14,972 bases of DNA, taken from the NCBI GenBank assembly GCA_036939355.1, contig JALLAP010000272.1, forward strand, positions 1 through 14,972, written 5' to 3'. Below are positions 1 to 6,916 of the stretch, one piece after another. This stretch comes from Thalassiosira profunda (Eukaryota > Bacillariophyta > Thalassiosirophyceae > Thalassiosirales > Thalassiosiraceae). Each line of letters starts with the position of its first letter. The stretch's first letter is position 1. The notes beneath the pieces are model-generated. The model saw nothing but the letters and a program-made list of their open reading frames with translations, did not search any database and was not told the DNA's origin. The translations under genes and the position numbers were made by a program.

Positions 1-955
1 CCAGCCCCGGCCGCCCTCGCCGCTGGTGGGGCCCTCCGCCGCGGAAAATGCCCTCATCACTGAACCCGTGGTCCATCCGGTGCAGACGGGCAATGACGAT
101 TTGCAGATGCTCGATCTGCAATACCAGCAATTGCATCGCACGATGGGCGCCGCTCCGCAGCAGCGACCGGCCAACGCCGCGGGCGTGCCGGATATGAACC
201 ATCAGTATCAGCTGCTGGGGCAGCAGCAGCCGGCCAATGCTGATTGGCCGCTGATGGACGCGTACCAGCAACTCCACCACACGAACACGATTATGGGGGG
301 CAGGCCGGCCCCGATGATCCGCAACGGGGCACACTTCTCCTCCCCCATGGGGCAGCACGTACCGACGTACCCCTCCTACTTGCAATTGCTGCAGCAGTGG
401 GTGCAGCAGCCGGCCAATCAGATCAATGGCGCAATTGCGGCTGCCGGGACGCAGACGAAGGATGCGCCGAAGAAGAGCAGTGCTTCCAAGCCCCCGCCAA
501 AGAAGAAGGCGAGCAAACCGGCTGCCAAGAAGAAGGCGGGCAAACCGCCCGCGATGAAGGGGCGGGGCGACAAGGCGGCGAAAGTGTCGCCCGGGAGCGC
601 TGCCAAAAAGGCCAGGAAGAAGGTGGGGCCCAAAGCCCCGGTGAAGAAGGCGAAGAAGGCGAAGAAGGCCGCGGCCAAGGATGAGCAGAAACCGGCCGCC
701 CCGACCCACCGGGGCGTCACCCAGAAACCCTCGGGGAAATGGCAGGCCCAAATCCACCACGTGGGCAAAAGCCGGTACCTCGGCTGCTTCCAATCGAAAG
801 AGGCGGCGGCGATGGGGTACGAGGTGGCGAGGGAGCTGCTCCAGAACGCCGGTGGGAGTGGTGGGACCGACGAGGAGAGGGAGGCGGAGGCGAAGCGGAG
901 CATGTCCCTGGCTCAGAAGGCGGCGAAGAAGGCGGTGGCGAAAGCTGGAAAGTGA
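1..955 (+). CDS. Gln-rich, histone-H1-like protein with C-terminal AP2-like domain (5' end outside window)
   Basis: The frame is open from the left edge (codons from base 2) to TGA at 953-955, so the start lies outside the window; the GTG at 26 is not a credible eukaryotic start. About 317 residues are visible. In order they are: a Gln/Pro/Asn-rich part with repeated YQQLH and QQPAN motifs (bases about 110-430); a Lys/Ala/Pro-rich tail resembling histone H1 or a chromatin-binding linker (about 460-690, with AKKAKKAKK); then an AP2-like domain (about 707-840) with RGVTQKPSGKWQAQ, GKSRYLG and MGYEVARELL. The last 35 residues are an acidic stretch and a basic helix. AP2 domains bind DNA, so a nuclear DNA-binding role is inferred. 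Related AP2-like sequences occur at 7535-8730 and at both ends of 14390-14972. No intron is needed in the visible part. Confidence 0.8.
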   Translation, partial: QPRPPSPLVGPSAAENALITEPVVHPVQTGNDDLQMLDLQYQQLHRTMGAAPQQRPANAAGVPDMNHQYQLLGQQQPANADWPLMDAYQQLHHTNTIMGGRPAPMIRNGAHFSSPMGQHVPTYPSYLQLLQQWVQQPANQINGAIAAAGTQTKDAPKKSSASKPPPKKKASKPAAKKKAGKPPAMKGRGDKAAKVSPGSAAKKARKKVGPKAPVKKAKKAKKAAAKDEQKPAAPTHRGVTQKPSGKWQAQIHHVGKSRYLGCFQSKEAAAMGYEVARELLQNAGGSGGTDEEREAEAKRSMSLAQKAAKKAVAKAGK

Positions 956-1215
956 AGCCGTCAGCTGTATCTTCCAGAAATGGCATTGGATGAGCATGTT
1001 CTCACAAAATCGATACAATATCATATGATACGGGGGATGAGAGTGGAGGGCCGACTGATAGAATCTGCGGGCATTGCGTCCTTTGATCTAACGTTGCATA
1101 GCGAGAGAGATTATCCACACACATCGCTTTTGAGGCTTTGATCTGACCCGTCGCGAACCACGAACAGGTATCCTTTCACGGAATCGACTTCACGGTTGTT
1201 GCGATGTTTTCCAAC
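956..1215. other. Convergent intergenic spacer
   Basis: This 260-bp spacer separates the 3' ends of the AP2-like gene (+) and the SDR gene (-). It is more AT-rich than the flanking genes. It holds a 12-bp perfect palindrome, TATCATATGATA, at 1019-1030, and a short direct repeat TTTGATCTAAC/TTTGATCTGAC near 1082 and 1138. No gene is seen in it. It probably carries the 3' UTRs of both genes. Confidence 0.5.
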
Positions 1216-1498
1216 TCATTCCTCTGCAAACGACGGCAACGTTCCATCGTACTCGGGATCCCCCGGATTCCTCATGTAGTGAAGCGGACTCCGCTTCCCG
1301 TCCGATCCCCAGAAAAGCCCGCTCGCCGGCAATTCCTCGAACAGGCATTTCTTCAGAGCCACAGTCCCTTCGTGCGGTTCCTTGCTCGCCGCGCTTCCCT
1401 CGGTCATCCTCGTCTTGATCCACCCCGGTGTCAATATGCTAATCATCAGATTGGGATGCTTCTGTGCCAGGTCCATCGTGTATCCCAACCAGTGAATT
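1216..1498 (-). CDS. SDR-family reductase, exon 3 (C-terminal third)
   Basis: This is the C-terminal part of a short-chain dehydrogenase/reductase. It contains the post-active-site PGW motif (ILTPGWIKTRM), then a short lid region and a tail ending in FAEE before TGA at 1216-1218. It lacks the cofactor-binding and catalytic parts, which lie on the same strand at 6154-6916. An AG acceptor at 1499-1500 (…CATCTAG) opens the exon in the phase left by the donor after 6154. Joining the two rebuilds Leu219 and gives a continuous helix after the YxxxK motif (ALLAC-L-IHWLGYTM). There is no plausible ATG for a separate gene: the only open upstream codon is TTG at 1488, although an internal ATG exists in GYTMDL. 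Reading this as exon 3 is well supported by phase and family alignment. Whether the transcript is really spliced across 4.6 kb cannot be seen here. Confidence 0.8.
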
Positions 1499-1547
1499 CT
1501 AGATGCATTTATTGTACTTGATTTAGTTCAGCTTGAGAAACGACCGA

Positions 1548-3584
1548 TCAGTTGGTTTTGCCGGGCTGCTTCCTTTTGGTGCCTGCCTTCTTCCGATTCG
1601 AGCTCGTGGCGGCCTTGTCCGAGCACGTGTTGAAGTGCATCCGGCAGAAGCCATCGTTCCCGGCCTGGGCGAGCTTGTCGCACCCCACGACCTTGCACAG
1701 CAGTCGGCCCTTGTCGTTCTTCTTGCGCTCGGTGGAGATGGCGATTTCGGCGGGCGCCGCGAGGGTGGCCATCCGGGCCGCGCCCCCGGCTGACTGCTTC
1801 TTCTTTGCGCCCGGCTTGTCCCCCTTCTTCTTCCCGCCTCCCTTCTTCCCGCCTCCGCTCAGCGGGATTCCTTTGTCCAGGTCCGACGCTGACTCTCTCA
1901 CAATAGGGATATATTTTCCAGGATTCTTGCCTGCCAGAATTTGAGCGATTTCCTTGGACTTGTCCTCTTTCTTTTCGGCTTTCTTCATTTTGATCTTCTC
2001 GCACAGCCCCTTGTCGCCCTCGATGAATTTGTCGTCTTTGTGTACCCAATAGTACGGCAGTCCCCAGAGCTTGTTCTTCATTTTCGAGACGCGCGCTGCG
2101 CCGTCCAGGCTATCACAATAATCTACCTCGATCTCCCTGGCAAGGGCCGAGTTGCCCTTCCTAAACTTCGGGTGCGACAATATTGGCTTTTGGCCTCCTT
2201 TGTGTTTGGACTGGAAGCCAAATCTCTTTAGCATCGATTTGAACTGGCTCCATTTCGTTGACACATCATGATCAGTATCACCAAGCAAGGTCATGAGGTC
2301 ACTCATTTTGTGGACTTTGAAATCCGTATCGGACTCCCACGAGATGACGGCATTTTGTGATGTGTCGTCAGTGACACGCAGTAGCCACTCGGTGACACAC
2401 TTGTGCTCTGGATGCAATGCTCTTTGGAAGCCCCATTGATTCATCGCATCCTTCACAGTATCGGCACTATACCCATTGGCTATCTCGAACTGACCGTATC
2501 TATAGATCGCCACGCCCTTCCCGCCCGGACCGAATTTCATATCCTTGTTGTTGGAATCGGTGGCCGCATCGTGGAGGCAGGTGGGCACGCTTTTGCCTGT
2601 GCTTTCATACACCGTCATGAAACCGAACATGGCCATCAATTTCTTTTCCCATTTCTCTCGCGAGGAGAAGCCATACTCGTCCGGATGTCCCAATTCATAT
2701 CCATTTTGGAGTTCGGCCCAGGTCTTGGGACGAGGCAGACTCGACGGATGGGGATTGGGGGAGGAACCGGAAGCGGAGGCGGACCAGATTGTTGCATGCA
2801 GCTCTTTGTCGGAGGCGCCGGCTGCCGCCATTACACTGATCTCCGCCATGGATGTGGAGTGGTATGTCCTAGCCTTTGTCACTCTACTCATGGTCAAGTG
2901 TTTGGGCTTCTCGCCGGGAGGGGGCTTCTCGCCGGGAGGGGGCTCCGTGGCGGCCTTGCCCCTCGTGGAACGACGTGGCTGCTTGCGCGCGGGCTCCGTG
3001 GCGGCCTTGCCCCTCGTGGAACGACGTTTGGGCTGCTTGGGCGCGTGGTCGGCGGCGGCCTCGCCATCGCTGTCGTCGTCCCCGCCTCCCCCCTCCAGGT
3101 ATGCTTCCGATTCATCATCGCTGTAGGTCTCCTCCCCAACCTCGGTGAGGCCTTTGGTGTAATCCGGCGGCTTCTTCCCACCCCGCCGTCCCCGGGAGGT
3201 GGCGACCTGCGACAGCTCCTCCATCTCCTGCGGCTCGGGTTTGGAGGCAACCTCAGCATGGCGCACTTGGACGGATGTAGATGCGCCGCTCGCACTCGCA
3301 GCGGCACTGCCGCCGCGCCGCACAACCAAACGCCGCTCCTCCCCATCAACATCAAAGACCCGGAACAATTCCTCCCACCTCTTGACCATTCCGTCCTTCC
3401 CCGGCTTTGGGTCCACCACGGCGAGCACGACGCCATTGATAGAGATAATCTCATCGCCAATCTGCAGAGGTGTGGAGGGGTTGAATAACTTGCTGACGAG
3501 GCATCCCCCGCCGGGCGCGGTCAGCTTGATTCCGATCCCAAGCGGACCTGGGGGTAGGTGGATCTCCTCTGTATTGCTGTTCAT
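1548..3584 (-). CDS. PDZ-domain protein with C-terminal CCCH-type small zinc finger
   Basis: An uninterrupted 678-codon frame runs from ATG at 3584 to TGA at 1548-1550. Residues about 6-91 look like a PDZ domain: LPPGPLGIGIK stands in the carboxylate-loop position and QIGDEIISINGV is typical of PDZ strands. Next comes an acidic/basic linker with two RRSTRGKAATEP repeats and PPGEK repeats (about 185-228). A folded region at about 288-525 contains two similar segments, KWEKKLMAMFGF (311-322) and KWSQFKSMLKRFGF (444-457), and a W/Y-rich LWGLPYYWVHK motif (506-516). The Lys/Gly-rich tail ends in C630-x4-C635-x11-C647-x2-H650 (VGCDKLAQAGNDGFC), like the WRKY19-type small zinc fingers found in stramenopiles and plants, followed by basic NLS-like clusters. 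The gene lies wholly inside the SDR giant intron, on the host strand, 362 bp from its divergent neighbour. A nuclear or chromatin scaffold role is inference. I recognise no named homologue. Confidence 0.8.
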   Translation of the reverse strand: MNSNTEEIHLPPGPLGIGIKLTAPGGGCLVSKLFNPSTPLQIGDEIISINGVVLAVVDPKPGKDGMVKRWEELFRVFDVDGEERRLVVRRGGSAAASASGASTSVQVRHAEVASKPEPQEMEELSQVATSRGRRGGKKPPDYTKGLTEVGEETYSDDESEAYLEGGGGDDDSDGEAAADHAPKQPKRRSTRGKAATEPARKQPRRSTRGKAATEPPPGEKPPPGEKPKHLTMSRVTKARTYHSTSMAEISVMAAAGASDKELHATIWSASASGSSPNPHPSSLPRPKTWAELQNGYELGHPDEYGFSSREKWEKKLMAMFGFMTVYESTGKSVPTCLHDAATDSNNKDMKFGPGGKGVAIYRYGQFEIANGYSADTVKDAMNQWGFQRALHPEHKCVTEWLLRVTDDTSQNAVISWESDTDFKVHKMSDLMTLLGDTDHDVSTKWSQFKSMLKRFGFQSKHKGGQKPILSHPKFRKGNSALAREIEVDYCDSLDGAARVSKMKNKLWGLPYYWVHKDDKFIEGDKGLCEKIKMKKAEKKEDKSKEIAQILAGKNPGKYIPIVRESASDLDKGIPLSGGGKKGGGKKKGDKPGAKKKQSAGGAARMATLAAPAEIAISTERKKNDKGRLLCKVVGCDKLAQAGNDGFCRMHFNTCSDKAATSSNRKKAGTKRKQPGKTN
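2905..3027 (+). repeat. Tandem repeats within the PDZ gene (18-bp and 51-bp units)
   Basis: Two perfect 18-bp units (GGCTTCTCGCCGGGAGGG) lie at 2905-2922 and 2923-2940. They are followed directly by two copies of a 51-bp unit starting at 2941 and 2992, whose first 36 bases are identical. Both units keep the reading frame. On the coding strand they give PPPGEK twice and RRSTRGKAATEP twice, in the linker after the PDZ domain. Confidence 0.85.
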
Positions 3585-3681
3585 CCTCTTACCCTGTATG
3601 TTGGCGGCTCGTCCCGCTATCTTTGTTCGTACAAGAGCGAGAGGGGGGGGGATTGGGGAGGATGTCCCCTATTAAAATACA

Positions 3682-3766
3682 GGCTCGTCGAAATCCAGCA
3701 GGAACAAATCTTGGCGTTTGAAGTTTGCCTAGATGTTTGCTTCATTCCTGCTGATTTGGACGAGCC
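3682..3766. repeat. 85-bp imperfect palindrome (hairpin)
   Basis: The outer arms 3682-3704 (GGCTCGTCGAAATCCAGC…) and 3744-3766 are reverse complements apart from one mismatch, one single-base bulge and the innermost base. Pairing then resumes between CAAATCTTGGC (3705-3715) and GCCTAGATGTTTG (3727-3739), with a bulge and a mismatch, leaving an 11-base loop at 3716-3726. It lies in the divergent promoter and could be a regulatory hairpin, a small MITE-like element or a structured 5' UTR. Confidence 0.8.
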
Positions 3767-3832
3767 AGTCTTATTTTTACCTCTTTGTACACCGCGGCAT
3801 AATTTGCACTTGTGTTGACCCTCGTACTATCT

Positions 3833-3856
3833 ATTGCAATAGATTGCAATTGCAAT
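3833..3856. promoter_or_regulatory. Cluster of three palindromic ATTGCAAT octamers
   Basis: ATTGCAAT occurs at 3833-3840, 3843-3850 and 3849-3856, the last two overlapping. They lie about 90-115 bp upstream of the ATG at 3947. The same octamer occurs at 6970-6977, 54 bp upstream of the SDR ATG. A binding site for a dimeric factor (C/EBP-like half-sites) is inference. Confidence 0.4.
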
Positions 3857-3946
3857 AATACATCAACACGCCGAGCGAGTCCACCGCCCCTCTCCCCTCC
3901 TCATAGACCAGACGCCCGCGCCCGCGCGTTCGCCCTCGCCCCTACG

Positions 3947-6076
3947 ATGGAAAATTCGACAAGGTCAAAGACGGAGAAGAGGAGGAAGTCCAAGCGCAAG
4001 AGCGACAGCGCGGCGGGGGACGAGCGCCCGGGCGACGATGGCGTCGAGAGGGTCGAATGCCCACCCAACTGGCCGTGGCCTCCGAAATACAGCGGGAAAG
4101 GCGCCAAGAAGAGGAAAGTAGGATCGGACGGTGCACGTCCAAAGCCCCCACCCGTCAAGGGGAAGGAAGTCGAAATCGCGGGCATGTCACAGGTCCACAG
4201 AGATACCCAACGCCGCGCGGACATCACGGGGGAATCTTACGCAGACCACGGCCTCAGCCAGCCGGAACCTGCCTCTCACGAGGGAGAGAATCGCCTGACC
4301 GCTTTGACTCAGGACAGCGATCAATACGGGGAGGGGATAGATTTGGACGGCACATTTGTGTCTTATCCCAACAAGGACTTGGAATCTGCGGCGTCGGCGT
4401 GGACCGGCATTCATGCGAGTGCCAAGGCTCCCTTCATGAGTGTGGATGAAATCAAGGCAGCAGCCGGAGCTCACGATAGATTGGGCATGGAGGACCGACA
4501 AGGTGACACAATCAAGGCACTCAAGCGAGATTTGAAGATTATCCATCCCTCCATCTCTCGCAGCAGACTTGAGGCGCTTGCGGCGGCGTGGTTGAAGCCC
4601 GAGCTCACGCAGTATCACGTTATTTCCGACATCATTGGGGCGCCTCTCTGGGTTTACGACGAGGTAACGGGCAAGAAGGTGATTATAACGCCCAAGACAC
4701 AGGGCATCCGCCCGCATTTGTGCGTTGCCGTTCACGGGGATGGTGGTGACACAAGCCATAACCTCCTGATTCACAAGATCTCCAGCATGAATGACTACTT
4801 CAAACCTGTGTCTGCTGAGCCTGTGGAGGGGGAGTTTTATAAGGACCCGCTGAGAGGAACGGAGCAAAATCCTTTCGTATCTCACTTGACGCGTCGGCAG
4901 TACAAATTCTTTGTGAGTTCTTCCTTCTGCTTGGTTCCCGTCATCTCATCTTCGCTTATCGACGTCTTCTTCTTTCAGGTGGTCTGCAAGAACGACGACA
5001 CAGACGAGACATACACTGCCGAGATGCCTGTGGGTGGGTACATCGGCAACAATCAGTTCACGGACAAGGAATTTCTCTTCTCCTACGGCAGAGCGGTCCG
5101 AGTGTTGGGGGCCCCGACGAGCCCAGGAGCTAAGGTGTTTGACAATAAGAAGACGAGGTCGATGACTAGGGAGGAGGTGTACGACCTTTTGGCGACGGAA
5201 GGTTGCTTTCTTGGGCGTACGCGCTACACTATGAAGCAGCGTGGGGATCGCTCCGAGTTTAGGAAGGCGGGCCGCAAAGGCGTCTCGAGAGACAAGAAAA
5301 TGAAACGTGTGACGAAGGCGTTCATGGAGGCACTCTCTAGTGTTGTTGGGCCGCCAAAGGAGGAGTTCAACCCGTCGTCGACCCATCTGAGGGACGTCTT
5401 CGATGATAAGCGGAAGGAAACGGAGCTCAAGGTGGACAGCATGGAGAGGGCAGGGGGGGGAAAGGTCCCTTTCTTCCACACGGGACATCAGAGTGTCGCG
5501 GACGGGACGAACTCCGCATTCAGCTGGGGATACGTGGAGCACATCCACGGCGATCCGGCAACCAATGCCTGGTTCAACTCGCTGACTTTGGGCGAGCAGA
5601 ACCAGGTGCTTCGAACGAACGGCTATCCATCCGTTACTCCACCGGGACAGTTCTCCGACATCTTCAAGCCTGACCCCATCAGTCCTCATCTGCCCCTGGC
5701 CGAATACATGAAGGACATGGCGTTCTGCCACCGCATGGCGTTGGCCAGCATACTGTTTCATTACTTCCACGACGACACTCGCTACCACTGGTATGGGAGG
5801 TTAGGAGCGCCGTATCCAGAGTTTGATCTCTACATGCTCCATCCCGACGATTGCGGATTAGTCCACCCGTTTATGTGGCATTGGGCCATGGGGGACATGG
5901 GAGGTTCGAGGTTCCCTATCCGCATTTATGCAGCCTGGAAATTCAGACTTCCTCTCGACGACCCACAGCTGGAGAAAGCGACAATCACCAAGTACTTTGA
6001 GAACTACGACTACTGTCCGCCCGAGGAAGTCAAGCTTCCAGGAGCAACTGAAGTTGAGGATGCCTCCCCAGAGTAA
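3947..6076 (+). CDS. Unknown 687-aa nuclear-looking protein, two exons
   Basis: Exon 1 is 3947-4912 and exon 2 is 4979-6076 (TAA at 6074-6076). The 66-bp intron 4913-4978 starts GTGAGTT and ends in a pyrimidine-rich TTCTTTCAG. It has no in-frame stop, so unspliced reading would add 22 hydrophobic residues. The ATG at 3947 is the first in the frame; the open stretch upstream only has a GTG. The N-terminus is strongly basic (EKRRKSKRKS; AKKRKVGS, close to a classical NLS). The middle has an apparently folded stretch around 4430-4800 with GAPLWVYDE and CVAVHGDGGD. The C-terminal third is rich in His, Trp, Tyr and Phe (ILFHYFHDDTRYHWYG; HPFMWHWAMGDMGG). I recognise no family or catalytic motif. 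It lies inside the SDR intron on the opposite strand and is divergent from the PDZ gene. Nuclear location is inferred from the NLS only. Confidence 0.8.
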   Translation: MENSTRSKTEKRRKSKRKSDSAAGDERPGDDGVERVECPPNWPWPPKYSGKGAKKRKVGSDGARPKPPPVKGKEVEIAGMSQVHRDTQRRADITGESYADHGLSQPEPASHEGENRLTALTQDSDQYGEGIDLDGTFVSYPNKDLESAASAWTGIHASAKAPFMSVDEIKAAAGAHDRLGMEDRQGDTIKALKRDLKIIHPSISRSRLEALAAAWLKPELTQYHVISDIIGAPLWVYDEVTGKKVIITPKTQGIRPHLCVAVHGDGGDTSHNLLIHKISSMNDYFKPVSAEPVEGEFYKDPLRGTEQNPFVSHLTRRQYKFFVSSSFCLVPVISSSLIDVFFFQVVCKNDDTDETYTAEMPVGGYIGNNQFTDKEFLFSYGRAVRVLGAPTSPGAKVFDNKKTRSMTREEVYDLLATEGCFLGRTRYTMKQRGDRSEFRKAGRKGVSRDKKMKRVTKAFMEALSSVVGPPKEEFNPSSTHLRDVFDDKRKETELKVDSMERAGGGKVPFFHTGHQSVADGTNSAFSWGYVEHIHGDPATNAWFNSLTLGEQNQVLRTNGYPSVTPPGQFSDIFKPDPISPHLPLAEYMKDMAFCHRMALASILFHYFHDDTRYHWYGRLGAPYPEFDLYMLHPDDCGLVHPFMWHWAMGDMGGSRFPIRIYAAWKFRLPLDDPQLEKATITKYFENYDYCPPEEVKLPGATEVEDASPE

Positions 6077-6133
6077 AGTGTCTATTTAATGTTTTCATAT
6101 CACCATTAGCTCGGATGTCTCCTCAGAGTAAGG
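6058..6133 (+). repeat. Diverged direct repeat of the gene's last codons and stop
   Basis: GGATGCCTCCCCAGAGTAAAG at 6058-6078 (last codons plus TAA of the preceding gene) is repeated at 6113-6133 with 18 of 21 bases matching. The copies start 55 bp apart. The second copy lies in the remaining margin of the SDR intron. Confidence 0.7.
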
Positions 6134-6153
6134 GCACTCATTGGTATGCCTAC

Positions 6154-6916
6154 AAACACGCCAACAACGCTTTCGATCCACGATATGCCACCCCGCTGTC
6201 CCCGGATGATTCGATCTTTGCAATCTCCGTCTCGATCTCGTCCTCGTTCATTCCAACGAAATATCTCCGCCTGTCGGCATCCGATGTTAATCCTTCGAAG
6301 AACCGCGGTCCCCCGCCCGATCCGAGGTTGACGATCCTCCCAACAGATTGATCGAGGTGGGGCAAAAAGCTGTCCACCACGCGCCGGGGCCCCCGCGTAT
6401 TGGTGTCCAATATTTCCGCTGGCGGCTGCGTAAATCCTGCCCCCGCATTGTTCACAATCGCGTACAGCTTTTCGTCTCCCGGCAGTCGGACGGAGAGGTC
6501 CTGCGCCGCCGTCTTCACCGACTCCGGATCGCATACGTCAATATTCAGAAGTTCCACGCTATCGCCGGAGGTGGACTTTACTTCCGCCACCGCCTCGGCG
6601 CCCTTGGCGGCGTTGCGGGCTCCCAAGTAGACGTGGCAGTTGTGATCGGCGACAAGCTGCTTGGTGAGGGCGAGCCCGATGCCCTGGTTGGCTCCTGCGA
6701 AATAAATTTGCAACAACGTTCAGAGGCACATCAGTAAGCAGAATGAGCATATGATGTGAGCATTTTGCAAATGCGCGAGATATCGATATCTCTTAACTCA
6801 CCCGTGACGAGGATTCGGCGTTGCATCGCCTCGCCGGTAGCAGCGGAGAGGGCGACGGTGGAATGTGCGAAGATGAGGAGGGACAGAGACAGACCAACGA
6901 GGGCCGATGTGCACAT
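6154..6916 (-). CDS. SDR-family NAD(P)-dependent oxidoreductase, exons 1-2 (N-terminal two thirds)
   Basis: Exon 1 is 6916-6802 and exon 2 is 6694-6154, joined across a 107-bp intron (GTGAGTT…TTTCGCAG). That splice completes the cofactor motif TGANQGIG at residues 38-45. Residues 1-26 form a signal peptide with a hydrophobic core (LVGLSLSLLIFA), so entry into the ER is likely. It lacks the Phe of the diatom plastid motif ASAF. Further family marks are NNAG (120-123), catalytic Ser in NLGS (164) and Y209-RGS-K213. The sequence order resembles carbonyl-reductase-like SDRs, which reduce carbonyl substrates with NADPH; the substrate here is unknown. Exon 2 ends at a GT (6153-6152) in phase 2, and exon 3 at 1498-1216 completes a 312-aa protein with all core motifs. 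Without exon 3 the frame stops at once (TAG). An E-box-like CACGTG lies 8 bp upstream of the ATG. Confidence 0.85.

Larger units (their letters stand above)
3585..3946. promoter_or_regulatory. Divergent promoter region of the two nested genes
   Basis: This 362-bp region lies between the start of the PDZ gene (3584, -) and the start of the unknown gene (3947, +). It is clearly more AT-rich than the coding regions. It holds a G-run near 3643-3650, a long imperfect palindrome (3682-3766), a T-rich stretch just after it, and a cluster of ATTGCAAT octamers (3833-3856). Both transcription start sites should lie here. No TATA box can be assigned with confidence. Confidence 0.5.
1499..6153 (-). other. 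Giant 4,655-bp intron or insertion within the SDR gene, carrying two nested genes
   Basis: On the minus strand this interval begins GTAGGC and ends CATCTAG. It is phase 2 at both ends. Every other intron I could place in the window is 66-107 bp. It contains two complete, divergent protein genes (1548-3584 on -, 3947-6076 on +) with only about 49 and 77 bp left at its two margins. That is what would remain if a gene pair had been inserted into an ordinary small intron. I compared the two margins for terminal inverted repeats and a target-site duplication and found none that is convincing. Confidence 0.65.

Noticed and set aside
2403..3488. 361-codon open frame on the plus strand opposite the PDZ gene
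   Set aside because: It is a shadow of the minus-strand PDZ/zinc-finger frame. It has no domain and low-complexity Gly/Leu repeats mirrored from the tandem repeats.
3812..3946. N-terminal extension of the 687-aa protein
   Set aside because: The upstream open stretch starts only at GTG, is promoter-like and AT-rich at its beginning, and contains the ATTGCAAT cluster.
4600..4800. OTU-type protease domain in the 687-aa protein
   Set aside because: GAPLWVYDE and the later His-Asn loosely resemble the second half of OTU folds, but no catalytic Asp-Gly-x-Cys motif is present upstream.
4946..5788. 280-codon minus-strand frame opposite the unknown nested gene
   Set aside because: It overlaps the better supported plus-strand exon 2 and runs into its intron; no family features.
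1499..6153. Classical transposon or retroelement in the SDR gene
   Set aside because: No terminal inverted repeat, LTR, target-site duplication, transposase, integrase or reverse transcriptase motif could be found by eye.
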